A stretch of 64,000 bases of DNA from Nodosilinea sp. FACHB-131 (GTDB taxonomy: Bacteria > Cyanobacteriota > Cyanobacteriia > Phormidesmidales > Phormidesmidaceae), in the NCBI RefSeq assembly GCF_014695395.1, contig NZ_JACJOF010000032.1, positions 1-64,000 of the forward strand, read 5' to 3'. A program made the translations under genes and the position numbers. Below the pieces are notes generated by a model. It was not told the origin of the DNA. It worked only from the letters and a program-made list of their open reading frames with translations, and searched no databases. This document shows positions 29,258-38,361 of this stretch, in pieces; positions within the stretch are counted from its first letter, which is position 1; every line of letters begins with the position of its first letter.

Positions 29258-30610
29258 TTAGTCAACCTCCTCGCGATCGTGCCAGGGGGCAAACACGGGC
29301 AGCAGCATTAGTCCGGGGAGGGCGGCGAGCAGCGTAATGCCAAAAAATAGGGGCCAACCCTGCTGAGTAGCCCCTGCCAAAGCGGGTATTGCAGCAATGT
29401 TGGGGTTGCTCTGCACAAACTGCTGTAAGCGCTGGGCAATCTCGCCGCTAGCGGGGCCAGCGATCAGATCCCGCCCGACCGCCATCAGGCTAGAGAGCAG
29501 GGCAAACTGGGTGGCCGAAAACCGGGCATTGCACAGGCTCATCAGAAAGCCGACAAAACCCGCCGTCCCTAGCCCGGCGCAAAAGTTTTCGACGTTGATG
29601 GCCAGCACCATGACCAGGTAATTTTTGCCGACGATCGCCAATATCAGATAGCCCAAATTGCTTAGAGCCTGAAGCCCGCCAAAAATCCACAGAGAGCGGT
29701 TGATGCCCAGCTGGCTGAGGGCAGCTCCGCCCGCCAGGGTGCCGACGATGGTGGCCACGAGCCCCAGCCCCTGACGAATGGTGCCAATGTCGGTATCCGA
29801 AAAGCCCAACCCCTGGTCGCCCAAAAAGGGAATGGCCATTTTCGCCGTCAGGTTGTCGCCCAGCTTGTAGAGCAGAATGAACAGCACCACGGCGCTCGTC
29901 CGCTGTACCCCCAGGCGGCTAAAAAACTCGGCAAAGGGCTGCACCACCGCCTGTTGCAGCGAGTCGGGCGGGTGCACGGTGCGTACCGGCTCCGGTGCCC
30001 ATAGCGAGACCAGCACCCCCAGCCCCATCAGCCCGGCCATCACGCCATAGACCCAGGGCCAGGTAATGCGATCGGCCAGGATAAAAGCCATCGCTCCGGT
30101 TAACAAAATGGCGATCCGGTAGCCCAAAACGTAGGTAGCGGCTCCAGCCCCCATTTCACGCTCCTCCAGCACATCGGTGCGGTAGGCATCAATGGCGATG
30201 TCTTGGGTGGCGCTGAGAAAGGTAATCCCCAGGGCGATCAGGGCGACGAGTTGCAGCACCGAGGCTGGCGTGGGCGAGGGGTCAGCAGCGATCGCGGCCA
30301 TCTGTAGGGCGAGAATTGCGATCGTCACCACCAGGCCCAGCTGCCCGATCACCATCCAGCCCCGGCGTCGGCCCAGCCGGGGAGGAACGAAGCGATCGAG
30401 AAAGGGCGACCACAAAAATTTGAGGGAGTAGGGCAGGCTAATCAGACTGAACCAGCCAATGGTTCTCAAATCGAGCTGAGCCTTGGTCATCCAGCCCCGA
30501 AAGGCGTCATCCATCAGGGCGTAGGGCAACCCCGAAGCAATGCCCAACAGCAGAATGGCCGCCATCTTGCGGCTTTGAAAAACCCGAACTAGGGACTGAG
30601 TAGCTTTCAC
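29258..30610 (-). CDS. AmpG-like MFS transporter
   Basis: A 450-residue, 12-span major facilitator protein. Family features include LLLGIASGLPYALMDDAFRGWM, SLPYSLKFLWSPFLDRF, RRRGWMVIGQ and SATQDIAIDAYRTDVLEEREMGAGAATYVLGYR, which match AmpG muropeptide permeases and the acetyl-CoA transporter-like group. It may recycle cell-wall fragments; this is inferred from the family. Probably cotranscribed with the TMEM14 gene. Confidence 0.85.
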   Translation of the reverse strand: MKATQSLVRVFQSRKMAAILLLGIASGLPYALMDDAFRGWMTKAQLDLRTIGWFSLISLPYSLKFLWSPFLDRFVPPRLGRRRGWMVIGQLGLVVTIAILALQMAAIAADPSPTPASVLQLVALIALGITFLSATQDIAIDAYRTDVLEEREMGAGAATYVLGYRIAILLTGAMAFILADRITWPWVYGVMAGLMGLGVLVSLWAPEPVRTVHPPDSLQQAVVQPFAEFFSRLGVQRTSAVVLFILLYKLGDNLTAKMAIPFLGDQGLGFSDTDIGTIRQGLGLVATIVGTLAGGAALSQLGINRSLWIFGGLQALSNLGYLILAIVGKNYLVMVLAINVENFCAGLGTAGFVGFLMSLCNARFSATQFALLSSLMAVGRDLIAGPASGEIAQRLQQFVQSNPNIAAIPALAGATQQGWPLFFGITLLAALPGLMLLPVFAPWHDREEVD

Positions 30611-30657
30611 GATTTTGCAGACCGGATGTTGGCTGGGGATGACATCAGAGCAAGATA

Positions 30658-30732
30658 CTAGCAGATTAGGTCACTTAGCTCGGGATCGCCTTTGCCACTC
30701 AAGCCGGTGGCCAGGTGTTGAGTAGCAGTCAT
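30658..30732 (-). CDS. Putative 24-residue leader peptide
   Basis: An ATG on the minus strand follows a near-perfect Shine-Dalgarno sequence (TAGGAGG, six bases to the ATG) and opens a 24-codon frame starting MTATQHLATGLSGKG and ending DLIC. A 9-bp hairpin lies 45 bases further upstream. It ends 48 bases before the AmpG-like gene starts, on the same strand, so it could be an upstream leader peptide or the relic of a longer gene. Confidence 0.4.
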   Translation of the reverse strand: MTATQHLATGLSGKGDPELSDLIC

Positions 30733-30776
30733 GCCATTTCCTCCTAGCCGGTTTGAGGTTTAAGCACTGGGAGCAA

Positions 30777-30798
30777 ACCGCAACTATGGAGTTGCGGT
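30777..30798 (-). promoter_or_regulatory. Perfect stem-loop in the leader of the short ORF
   Basis: ACCGCAACT, ATGG, AGTTGCGGT is a perfect 9-bp stem with a four-base loop, 45 bases upstream of the 24-codon ORF on the minus strand. There is no T-run, so it looks like a 5'-UTR element or protein-binding hairpin rather than a terminator. The rest of 30800-31195 shows no gene. Confidence 0.45.
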
Positions 30799-31195
30799 AG
30801 TAGGTCAGCTAAGTGGGATTTTGAAGCCCTCTTGTCATTACAAAGCCACCTTTAAACGCAGCGAACGTAGTCGGCTAGGAAGTCTACGGTGAGGGGGCAA
30901 CAGGGGGAGATGCTAGGCGATCGCCCGCCCTTACATTCAACTTGCCTCACCCCATCGGGCACAAGAATCTTCAGCTATCACCGCCAGCACTTTGACTTCA
31001 GCGGCAATTAGACCCTAGGGAGCCGGTTGTTCTTACCGGTGAGAACTTGGCCTGCCTGCGTTTGACGCTGCCGGGACGATTTTGCGACGGTCTGGCGACG
31101 GCCCCTTTTCTAACCTGAGAACAAGTTAAACCAACGGCCCGAGGGCACCGACCCGACCAGCCATGGCCAGCCCCCGTTTATTTCAGGAGATCTGA

Positions 31196-32134
31196 ATGAC
31201 CGCAGCAACCGTTCCGAAATATAGCTACCAAGCAATTCTCAAAGATGCCGCGCGGGTAGCCTGGCAGGTGGAAGACCTGATTGGCCCCGATCGCCCCCTC
31301 GACTTTACTCGGCCCTTTTTGCCCGAAGCGCTGGTGCAGGCCAAGGCGATTCCGGGCCTCGATGCTAAGGCGGCCCTAGCGCTCAACCACATCCGCAGCA
31401 ACAGCTATCTGCACCTGTTTGGGCTGGTGGAAGAGTTCATTCTGCCCCTGGTGGTTGACCATGCCAAAGCCTTGGGCTGCTATGACATCGTGGCCACCCA
31501 GGCTTACCTGGGCTTTGCCGCCGAAGAGAGCAAGCACATTCGCCTGTTTCGCCAGTTTGCGACGGCCTTTGAGGCCGGATTTGGCCACCGGTGCGAGGTG
31601 ATTGGGCCACCTGAGGCGATCGCCAACTTTGTGCTCAGCCACAGCGCCCTGGGTGTGGCCCTGGTGACCCTGCACATTGAGTGGATGAGCCAGCGGCACT
31701 TTTTAGAGAGCGTTCGTCACCAGCAGGATGCCCTCGACCCGCAGTTTTGCAGCCTGCTGAAGCACCACTGGCAGGAGGAGGCCCAGCACGCCCGACTGGA
31801 TGCTCTGATGGTCGAGTCGATGGCCCAAACCATGGATGACAGCGGCATCGCTACCGCCATTGACGACTACATCGCTATCATTCGCTACCTCGACCAGGGC
31901 CTTAAAGCCCAGGTGCAGCTCGACATCGCCAGCCTGGTGCAGGCCACTGCGCACACCTTTTCTGCCCCTGAGCGGGATGAGATGCAGCGCATTCAAGAGC
32001 GGTCATACCAGAACGCATTTTTGATCGCGGGCATGACCCATCCCAACTTTGAGCAGAGCGTGCAGGCCATAAGCGCGGCAGGATCTGCTCAAATTGCGGC
32101 CCTGGCCCACGAGTTTTTGTCGGACGACCCATAA
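31196..32134 (+). CDS. Ferritin-like di-iron oxygenase-family protein
   Basis: A 312-residue, mostly helical protein with paired carboxylate motifs: VEEFILPLVVDHAK, GFAAEESKHIRLFRQF (ExxxH-type), LVTLHIEWMSQRHF and HHWQEEAQHARLDALM (ExxH). This four-helix pattern indicates a non-heme di-iron centre, as in AurF-like N-oxygenases and relatives. Substrate unknown. The ATG follows CAGGAGATCTGA. An OsmC-type gene follows after 69 bases, suggesting an operon with an oxidative-stress flavour. Confidence 0.75.
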   Translation: MTAATVPKYSYQAILKDAARVAWQVEDLIGPDRPLDFTRPFLPEALVQAKAIPGLDAKAALALNHIRSNSYLHLFGLVEEFILPLVVDHAKALGCYDIVATQAYLGFAAEESKHIRLFRQFATAFEAGFGHRCEVIGPPEAIANFVLSHSALGVALVTLHIEWMSQRHFLESVRHQQDALDPQFCSLLKHHWQEEAQHARLDALMVESMAQTMDDSGIATAIDDYIAIIRYLDQGLKAQVQLDIASLVQATAHTFSAPERDEMQRIQERSYQNAFLIAGMTHPNFEQSVQAISAAGSAQIAALAHEFLSDDP

Positions 32135-32203
32135 CACAACGAAATGGCTGCGGTCATTTCACGGCTTTGACTGTTTTTATTCCCAAAATCAAGGAGTTTG
32201 ATT

Positions 32204-32770
32204 ATGACTACGACCGAGCAGGCTTACACCATCAATGGCTTTGCCCCCAGCGGCGTCACCGAGCTAGTTGCTGCCATTCAGCAAGATGCTGCCCAGGCGC
32301 AGATGGCCTTCCATGCCACTACGGCTTGGGTAGATGGCACGCGATCGCTCACCCGCATGACCTCCTTCGACTGGGCTGGGCAGCCCTACGCCCGCAACTT
32401 CTCGCTCACCATCGACGAGCCCGAGGAACTGGGCGGCACCAACATGGGACCGAACCCTCAAGAGGTGCTGCTGGCGGGCGTAAATTCCTGCATTCTGACT
32501 ACCTTCGTAGAACACTGCTCTCTAGAAGGCATTCGGCTAGAGAAAGTGGAGATCCACAGCACCGGCACCCTCGACGTGCGCGGCTTGCTCAAGCTGGACG
32601 AATCAATCCAGGCCGGGTACCAGGATATGCGCTGGACGCTGACCGTAAAAGGCGACGCTACCCCTGAGAAATTCCAGCAGATGTACGAGGCGACGATCGC
32701 CTCCTCGCCCAACTTCTGGAACCTGGCCAACCCCGTCAAGATCGTGCCATCCCTCCAGGTCGAAGCTTAG
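32204..32770 (+). CDS. OsmC family peroxidase-like protein
   Basis: About 188 residues, starting at the ATG at 32204 seven bases after AAGGAG. OsmC signatures: FDWAGQPYARNFSLTIDEPEELGGTNMGPNP (split here by the conserved Gly-Gly-x-Asn), then PQEVLLAGVNSCI with the first redox Cys and VEHCSLEGIRLEKVEI with the second. OsmC/Ohr proteins reduce organic hydroperoxides using these two Cys. Confidence 0.9.
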   Translation: MTTTEQAYTINGFAPSGVTELVAAIQQDAAQAQMAFHATTAWVDGTRSLTRMTSFDWAGQPYARNFSLTIDEPEELGGTNMGPNPQEVLLAGVNSCILTTFVEHCSLEGIRLEKVEIHSTGTLDVRGLLKLDESIQAGYQDMRWTLTVKGDATPEKFQQMYEATIASSPNFWNLANPVKIVPSLQVEA

Positions 32771-32866
32771 ACCTGGCTCAGGTCGGTCTGCCCGAAGTAG
32801 TCGTGCGGGCTGCGCGCTCGCACGATTGCGTTTCATCTTTTATTGATTGCCGTTGAGGAAACCGCG

Positions 32867-33139
32867 ATGAAAGCATCCACCCCCCTGCCCCAACACCCAT
32901 ATTCACCATTAGATCCAGTTAGCCAGCAAACACCTCAGCCCACCTGGGTGAGAGAGTGGTTGTGGCAGCGCTGGAAAACTCTGATTGCGGCCATAGCGGG
33001 CAGCACTGCCCCTCAAATTCGGCTGCTGCGGGATAGGCCTCTAAGCTGGAAAGCCTACGACCCGGTCTCTAGGCAGACGACCTACTTTACCGGCGAAGAT
33101 GAGCTACGACAGTGGTTAGAGCAGCGCTACTATCGTTAG
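32867..33139 (+). CDS. Small protein of unknown function
   Basis: About 90 residues starting MKASTPLPQHPYSPLDPVS, Pro-rich at the N-terminus, then a basic-aromatic region (TWVREWLWQRWKTLIAA) and a C-terminal SWKAYDPVSRQTTYFTGEDE segment. GAGGAAACCGCG precedes the ATG. It is conserved-looking but unrecognised, and may belong to the di-iron/OsmC transcription unit (97-base gap). Confidence 0.55.
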   Translation: MKASTPLPQHPYSPLDPVSQQTPQPTWVREWLWQRWKTLIAAIAGSTAPQIRLLRDRPLSWKAYDPVSRQTTYFTGEDELRQWLEQRYYR

Positions 33140-33250
33140 ATACCTTGTCCTTGGGCCATCAACATTTAGATGACAGATACTTGGGATAGGGTGGCACTGT
33201 CTTCTGATTGGGTGGCACATTTCGCCTGGTTGACTCCTAAGCCGAGGAGC

Positions 33251-33602
33251 TTGTCTTGGGGGCAGAGCGATCTGGCCTACCTGCTACTCCACCACACCCC
33301 TCAGCTGCGCCAGCCCATTGCCGCTGCGCTCTGACCCGACTACCTGAAGCCCAGGGCAAGACTAGACTGCGGCGAGGGCTTCACCGCCTCAAGCACACCC
33401 TACCTGAGGCAGAGCAATATCTCAGCATTCAACTAAGACTCTGCAATGGCTACCCACCAACCCCTACCAGCTCGACGTGGCCGAGTTTGAAGCCTCTCTG
33501 AAAGCGGCGGCTCTGGACCAAGCCAAGTTACCGCCGAACTACACAGGCTTAGACGGCGGCAATACCAACCTGACAGTGCCTCGGCTCCGCTCTAGGGAGT
33601 AG
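33251..33602 (+). pseudogene. Decayed SARP/BTAD-type transcriptional regulator fragment
   Basis: Three consecutive pieces in three different frames read as one SARP-like N-terminus. Frame of 33269: SDLAYLLLHHTPQLRQPIAA, followed by an in-frame stop before PDY. Frame of 33256: GKTRLRRGLHRLKHTLPEAE. Frame of 33438: TLQWLPTNPYQLDVAEFEAS. These match the winged-helix and BTAD start of cyanobacterial SARP/ATPase regulators. At least one stop and two frameshifts, and loss of all downstream domains, mark it as dead. Confidence 0.7.
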
Positions 33603-34377
33603 AGCGATCGGGGCTCAGCCCTAGCTCTGCGCAGTGCTCGTTGCTGATGTCGCCATTGGCCATGCGGGTGTTGCAAAACCGAGCAGTGCTGAGATCGGTG
33701 CGGTTGAGATTAGCGTCTCGCAGGTCGGCGTCGGTGAAGATGGCCCCCGCTAGCTGGGTATCGCGCATTAGGGCCTGGCGCAGGTCGGCCCCGGTGAAGT
33801 CGGCCCCCGCTAGCTGAGCACCAATAAAGTTGACCCGAAAAAGCTGGCTGTGGGTAAAGGTCGCATTGGTCAAATCGGTTGCCGACAGACTGGCATGGTT
33901 GAACACGGCTCTATCTAGGCGGCTGTTGCTGAGATCGCTGCCGTACCAGTTGCTGTTGCGAGCTTCGGCACGCTCTAAATTGACGTCAGCGGCGTTTACA
34001 TCCTGGAGTTCGCTGCCGGTGAGGGTAGCCTGGCTGAGATTGGCTCCGGCCAGGTTGGCTCCAGTCAGGTCAGCGGCGCTGAGCACCGCCTGTTGCAGGT
34101 TAGTCTGGCTCAGGTCGGACTGGGTTAGCTGGGCGCGGGGTAGGCGGGCCTGGCGCAGGTTGGCCCCCGCTAGGTTGGCGTTGGTCAAGTCGGCATCTTC
34201 GAGATTGGCGCGAGTAAGCACGACGCCGCTGAGGTCGCAGGCAATGCAGATGCGGCTGATCAGCAGCTGACGCAGGGGGTCGTTGGCGACACCGGGTGCC
34301 GCCAGGGCCAGGGCGAGGCCAAACGCTGCAGCTACCCCCGTGGGCCGAATTCGGCGTAGGTCTGTGTGGTATGCCAT
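33592..34377 (-). CDS. Pentapeptide-repeat protein, exported
   Basis: About 261 residues. An N-terminal signal-like segment (GVAAAFGLALALAAPGVAND) is followed by a Cys pair (RICIACDLSG) and then a run of A(D/N)Lxx pentapeptides (for example LTNANLAGANLRQARLPRAQ) over residues ~60-245, forming a right-handed quadrilateral beta-helix. The RICxxCDLSG start is typical of a cyanobacterial exported subgroup. Function is unknown. The ATG at 34377 is preferred to an upstream TTG. Confidence 0.87.
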   Translation of the reverse strand: MAYHTDLRRIRPTGVAAAFGLALALAAPGVANDPLRQLLISRICIACDLSGVVLTRANLEDADLTNANLAGANLRQARLPRAQLTQSDLSQTNLQQAVLSAADLTGANLAGANLSQATLTGSELQDVNAADVNLERAEARNSNWYGSDLSNSRLDRAVFNHASLSATDLTNATFTHSQLFRVNFIGAQLAGADFTGADLRQALMRDTQLAGAIFTDADLRDANLNRTDLSTARFCNTRMANGDISNEHCAELGLSPDRSTP

Positions 34378-34549
34378 AGCGTGCAATTCCGATAGGTTTG
34401 GCTTAAAGATCTACGATCAAGTTTATAGATTGCCTCTACAATGTGTCAGCATCTTCTGGCTTCCCTGGTTCCCAAAGCCAGTGAGCATGCTAGTTATTAA
34501 CGCCCAGGCAGTCGAGATGCTGCTGCTCGCTCTCGGTTAGTTTGACGTC

Positions 34550-36373
34550 ATGGCATCGACACCGGCTTCATCGCCCCTGAGTTCTCGACATCGGCAGCGC
34601 CCTGGGCCTAGCCAGGTTAAACCCTGGGAATGGTTTTGGCTAACGACCTGGGTGCTCTTGCTCACCGGGTCAGGAATATTTTGCGGCTGGGCGCTGCTCT
34701 GGCTAACGCGGATTCCGCCGCTGCCCGACTGTGAGAAGATTACGCCCTTTCATTCGGCCAGCGATCTACTCTACTGCGCCAAGGCTCAGGCCCGCACGGG
34801 TGAGCCCAACAATCTGGTGCAGTCGGTGCTGCTGACCGCCAACTGGCCCAAAACCCATGCTAATTACGATGACGCTGAGGAAACTTTAAAGGATGCCTCA
34901 GAGCAGATTTTGGTGTTGGCTAACCGCTGGGCCCAGGCGGGCAAGCTCGACGACGCGGTGGCCCTGGCCGATCAAATCCCTCTGAATACGCCGCTGCGCA
35001 AGCCAGCCCAGTCGGTGATCTTTGAGTGGCGACAGGACTGGGAGCAGGGCCGAGCCATCGAGGCTAAGCTAAAGCCTGCCCTAGCCGCCAGCGATTGGGA
35101 GCTGGCCAAGACCCACCTGCAAGAGTTCAAAAACCTCAAGACCGACTACTGGCTGACCACACGGTATGTGTTTTGGCAGCGGCAGTTTCAGGTGGAGCAG
35201 CAGGGGTGGAATCAGCTCTTGCAGGCTCGCGAGCTAGCGAAGACGAATCAGATTGAGAATTTGCGGCAGGCGGTGGTGCTGGCCCGCGCCATCGACCTGC
35301 GCACCCAGGTGTGGCAGGCGGCAGAAAGCGATGTCGATCGCTGGAGCAAGACCGTGCTAGATGTGGCGCTCCAGCGCTGGGACGTGGGCAATCGCGCCGG
35401 TGCCCTAGAGCTGGCCAGCGTGGTGCCTCCCACCCCCGATCTGAGCCCCGATGCCCAGGCGCTGCTATCCCTCAGCCATGCCCAAGCGATCGCCCGTGAG
35501 GTGGAGCCCGTAGGTCAAGGCCTAACCCCGCGCTACAGCGACTTATTCGGGCTAATGGAGGCTATCAGCGCCGTCAGCCAGCTCCCCGCAAACAGTCCCT
35601 ACGCAGAGGCTGACCTATCCTCAGAGGAGCAGTGGAGCGAACAGCTCACCGATCTGAGACAGCTAAAGTTTAGCGATATGGTAGCCAGGCTAGGGCAGCG
35701 CACCACCTACGAATGGGCCATCCGCCAGGCCCAGCGGGTAGAGACGGGGCGACCCCGACGCATTCAAGGGCAGACGCTGATTGCCCAATGGCAGTTCAAT
35801 TTGCAGCGCATTGAAGACCGCCCCATCTTGCTCGAGGCCCGCAGCCTGGCCCGGCCCGGCACCATTGCGGCGCTGCAAACCGCCATTGCCAAAGCCAGTG
35901 AGATTGAGCTAGGGCGCGCCCTGCGGGTGGAGGCCCAATCTCTGGTCGCTGAGTGGCAGCAAGAAATTCAGGTGATCGAAGACCGACCCCTGCTCGATGC
36001 AGCGGTGGCCCTGGCCAATCAGGACAAGCTGCCAGAGGCGATCGCCGAAGCGAATAAAATTAAGCCCGACCGCGCCCTCTACAGCCGTGCCCAGGGGCTG
36101 ATCCAGGAGTGGACGTCCACCATTCAAATTGCTGAGGATAAGCCGATTTTGGATGAAGCCAAGGATCTGGCCTACGGCGGCAGCCTGTCGGCGGCGATCA
36201 ACTTGGCTAGCCAGATTGGGCCAGGGCGAGCGCTCTACGATGAGGCCAGAGCGGCGATCGCCCTCTGGACAGCCGAGCGGGCCTACATCTGGTCGATCTG
36301 GGAAGCTGAGGGTCGCCCTGTGCCCGGCGGCGGTAGCGACTCAGACGACAGTCCCTCCACCGAGCCCCAATGA
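34550..36373 (+). CDS. Membrane-anchored protein with tandem helical repeats
   Basis: A 607-residue protein with one N-terminal span (WFWLTTWVLLLTGSGIFCGW). The C-terminal half has at least three repeats of about 50 residues of the form DRPLLDAAVALANQDKLPEA followed by GRALY...AQ.LI.EW (near residues 423, 477 and 528), suggesting a helical solenoid. Cyanobacterial, function unknown. The stop overlaps the start of the receiver-DUF3685 gene by four bases, so the two are translationally coupled. Confidence 0.75.
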   Translation: MASTPASSPLSSRHRQRPGPSQVKPWEWFWLTTWVLLLTGSGIFCGWALLWLTRIPPLPDCEKITPFHSASDLLYCAKAQARTGEPNNLVQSVLLTANWPKTHANYDDAEETLKDASEQILVLANRWAQAGKLDDAVALADQIPLNTPLRKPAQSVIFEWRQDWEQGRAIEAKLKPALAASDWELAKTHLQEFKNLKTDYWLTTRYVFWQRQFQVEQQGWNQLLQARELAKTNQIENLRQAVVLARAIDLRTQVWQAAESDVDRWSKTVLDVALQRWDVGNRAGALELASVVPPTPDLSPDAQALLSLSHAQAIAREVEPVGQGLTPRYSDLFGLMEAISAVSQLPANSPYAEADLSSEEQWSEQLTDLRQLKFSDMVARLGQRTTYEWAIRQAQRVETGRPRRIQGQTLIAQWQFNLQRIEDRPILLEARSLARPGTIAALQTAIAKASEIELGRALRVEAQSLVAEWQQEIQVIEDRPLLDAAVALANQDKLPEAIAEANKIKPDRALYSRAQGLIQEWTSTIQIAEDKPILDEAKDLAYGGSLSAAINLASQIGPGRALYDEARAAIALWTAERAYIWSIWEAEGRPVPGGGSDSDDSPSTEPQ

Positions 36374-38361
36374 CGACGGCCCCCCTGCGACTCATGCTGG
36401 TAGACGAAGACCCGGTGTTTCGCCTGGGCCTACGCATTTGGCTGGAGCAAACCGCTGGCTACGCCGTGGTGGCCGAAGCCACTCAAGCCAACGATGCCCT
36501 AGCGATCTTGGCCAGTCGAGCTAGCCTGAAGACGCGATCGGACGTCTCTCCCGACTGGACTCCGCAACCTGCCCCTGACTGGGCCGACGATTGGGCCACT
36601 GAAGACCCTAGCCGTCGCCCCGACATCGACCTGGTGATTCTCGATCTGGGTTTGGGGGCGGGGCGTCCCGACCAGTTGCCGGGGCTGCGCCTCTGTGCCG
36701 ACATCAAAGCACGCTATCCGACTTTGCCGGTACTGGTGCTCAGCGCCCAGACCGAACCGGTGCTGGCGGCTGCGGCCCGGCAGCTGGGGGCCGATGGGTT
36801 TGGCGCTCGTGGCATGGCCGTAGCCGATTTGGGTCGGCTGATTGAGCAACTGATCGCGTCTAGACCTCAGCCAGCCAGGGGCCTACGCTCGATCGCAGGC
36901 GGTCAGCGTCCTCCTGTGACGATGTGGGAGGCCGAAGTTTCTGGAACAATCCCAGCGGTGCCCAAAGCCCTGATCGCACTGCGCATCAATCTGCGGCGGT
37001 CGTCGGTGCAGCAAATTGAAGCGGTGATGGCCCAGATCGAAGCCGAGCAGCGGCGCGGGCGCGGCTCGTTGCTGACAGAGGCGGTGCTGGCTGGGCGCTA
37101 CCGCGAACTGCGGGCGGCCCGCTGGCTGGTGCGGCGGCTGTTGGCCACCCCCGATTTCTCTGACCAGGGGTCACCGATTGACCGCCCAACTCGCTCCCCC
37201 CTAGAGTCGGGGGAACTAGCTCCTGCTCGCCGAAGCGAGACGCCGTCCAACCTAATCCGTAGGGGGAGTCCTGGGTCGGGGCCGGGGGGTGTAGGGGTGA
37301 TTCCGGGACGGATACCCGTTCCGAGTCAGTTTCCGAACACTGCGCAAACCGATGCCGCCGAGCGCCTGGCCCTGAGCCAGGGCGATCTGGCTACCCTGGT
37401 GTTTGAGCGCGTGTTTCGCAAGCTGCAGGGGCTGCTAGACAACACCAGCGATGTGCCGCTGGAGTCTGACATTCTGCGCGACGACAAAAAGCGGGAGCTG
37501 CTCTATCTGGTGCTGCGCAAGGTTGAAGACGCCTTGGCCCATCTCCGCGAGGCACAGGTGCTGCCAGGGCAGATGACCGAGAAAAGCCCCCTGGTGCTGC
37601 AAGACCTGTGGCAGGCCACCGTCACCGATTTCTTTGGTCGTTACTACACCCTCCAGGTCGATACCCTGGAGCAGCCCGTGGTGCCGACCCTGCTGACCGA
37701 GGCCCCGGTAGTGCAGGCGGCGATTTTAGACCGGCTGCCCCTGGTGCCGATGCTGCTAGGGCATCTGCTGTTTAACGAGTCGGTAGTGGTTGACGGCAGC
37801 CTCTACCAGGCCGCGGCCCCCGAGGCGATGGCCCGCAGCCAGGAGCTGCTAGAGCACCTGGTGATTCAGCTGGCCAACGCCGTGGTGCAGCCGCTGCTCA
37901 ACCATTTCGCCGACGTGGAGCTGATGAAGAAAAACCTCTACCACCGCCGCATGATGACCAGCCGCGATATTGAGCGCTTTCGCAATGACCTTTCCTGGCG
38001 CTACCGCTGGGACGGGCTAATCAATGAACCCCGAGCGATTTTTGAGAGCCAGCATCGGCTGTTTGGCTTTACCGAGCGGGGCATTCAGCACCAGACGATC
38101 TATGCGCCTCGGCGGGAGGAGCTAGAGCAGCTCTCGGGCTTGCAGCGGGCGGTAACCCTGGCGGTGGAGGCTCGCGATGCGATCGCCCCTCGATTTCGCT
38201 CCGCAGTTTCGCTGGTGGGCAGCGGTATCGTATATGTGCTGACCGACGTGATTGGCCGGGGCATTGGGCTGATTGGCCGAGGCATTTTGCGCGGGGTCGG
38301 CGGTGCCTGGCGCGACCCTCGCTACCGCCGCGATGGCCAGGAAAGCAACCTGCGAGACTAA
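36370..38361 (+). CDS. Receiver-like domain plus DUF3685 protein
   Basis: A 663-residue protein. Residues 1-160 read as a response-regulator receiver (LRLMLVDEDPVFRLGLRIWL, IDLVILDLGLGAG, LPVLVLSAQTEPVLAAAA), but the conserved Lys after the fourth strand is missing (DGFGARG), so phosphorelay function is doubtful. Residues ~340-650 are DUF3685 (LESDILRDDKKRELLYLVLRK, FRNDLSWRYRWDGLINEPRA). A low-complexity Pro/Gly/Arg stretch links them near 37185-37320. Coupled to the upstream membrane protein; joint role unknown. Confidence 0.83.
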   Translation: MTTAPLRLMLVDEDPVFRLGLRIWLEQTAGYAVVAEATQANDALAILASRASLKTRSDVSPDWTPQPAPDWADDWATEDPSRRPDIDLVILDLGLGAGRPDQLPGLRLCADIKARYPTLPVLVLSAQTEPVLAAAARQLGADGFGARGMAVADLGRLIEQLIASRPQPARGLRSIAGGQRPPVTMWEAEVSGTIPAVPKALIALRINLRRSSVQQIEAVMAQIEAEQRRGRGSLLTEAVLAGRYRELRAARWLVRRLLATPDFSDQGSPIDRPTRSPLESGELAPARRSETPSNLIRRGSPGSGPGGVGVIPGRIPVPSQFPNTAQTDAAERLALSQGDLATLVFERVFRKLQGLLDNTSDVPLESDILRDDKKRELLYLVLRKVEDALAHLREAQVLPGQMTEKSPLVLQDLWQATVTDFFGRYYTLQVDTLEQPVVPTLLTEAPVVQAAILDRLPLVPMLLGHLLFNESVVVDGSLYQAAAPEAMARSQELLEHLVIQLANAVVQPLLNHFADVELMKKNLYHRRMMTSRDIERFRNDLSWRYRWDGLINEPRAIFESQHRLFGFTERGIQHQTIYAPRREELEQLSGLQRAVTLAVEARDAIAPRFRSAVSLVGSGIVYVLTDVIGRGIGLIGRGILRGVGGAWRDPRYRRDGQESNLRD

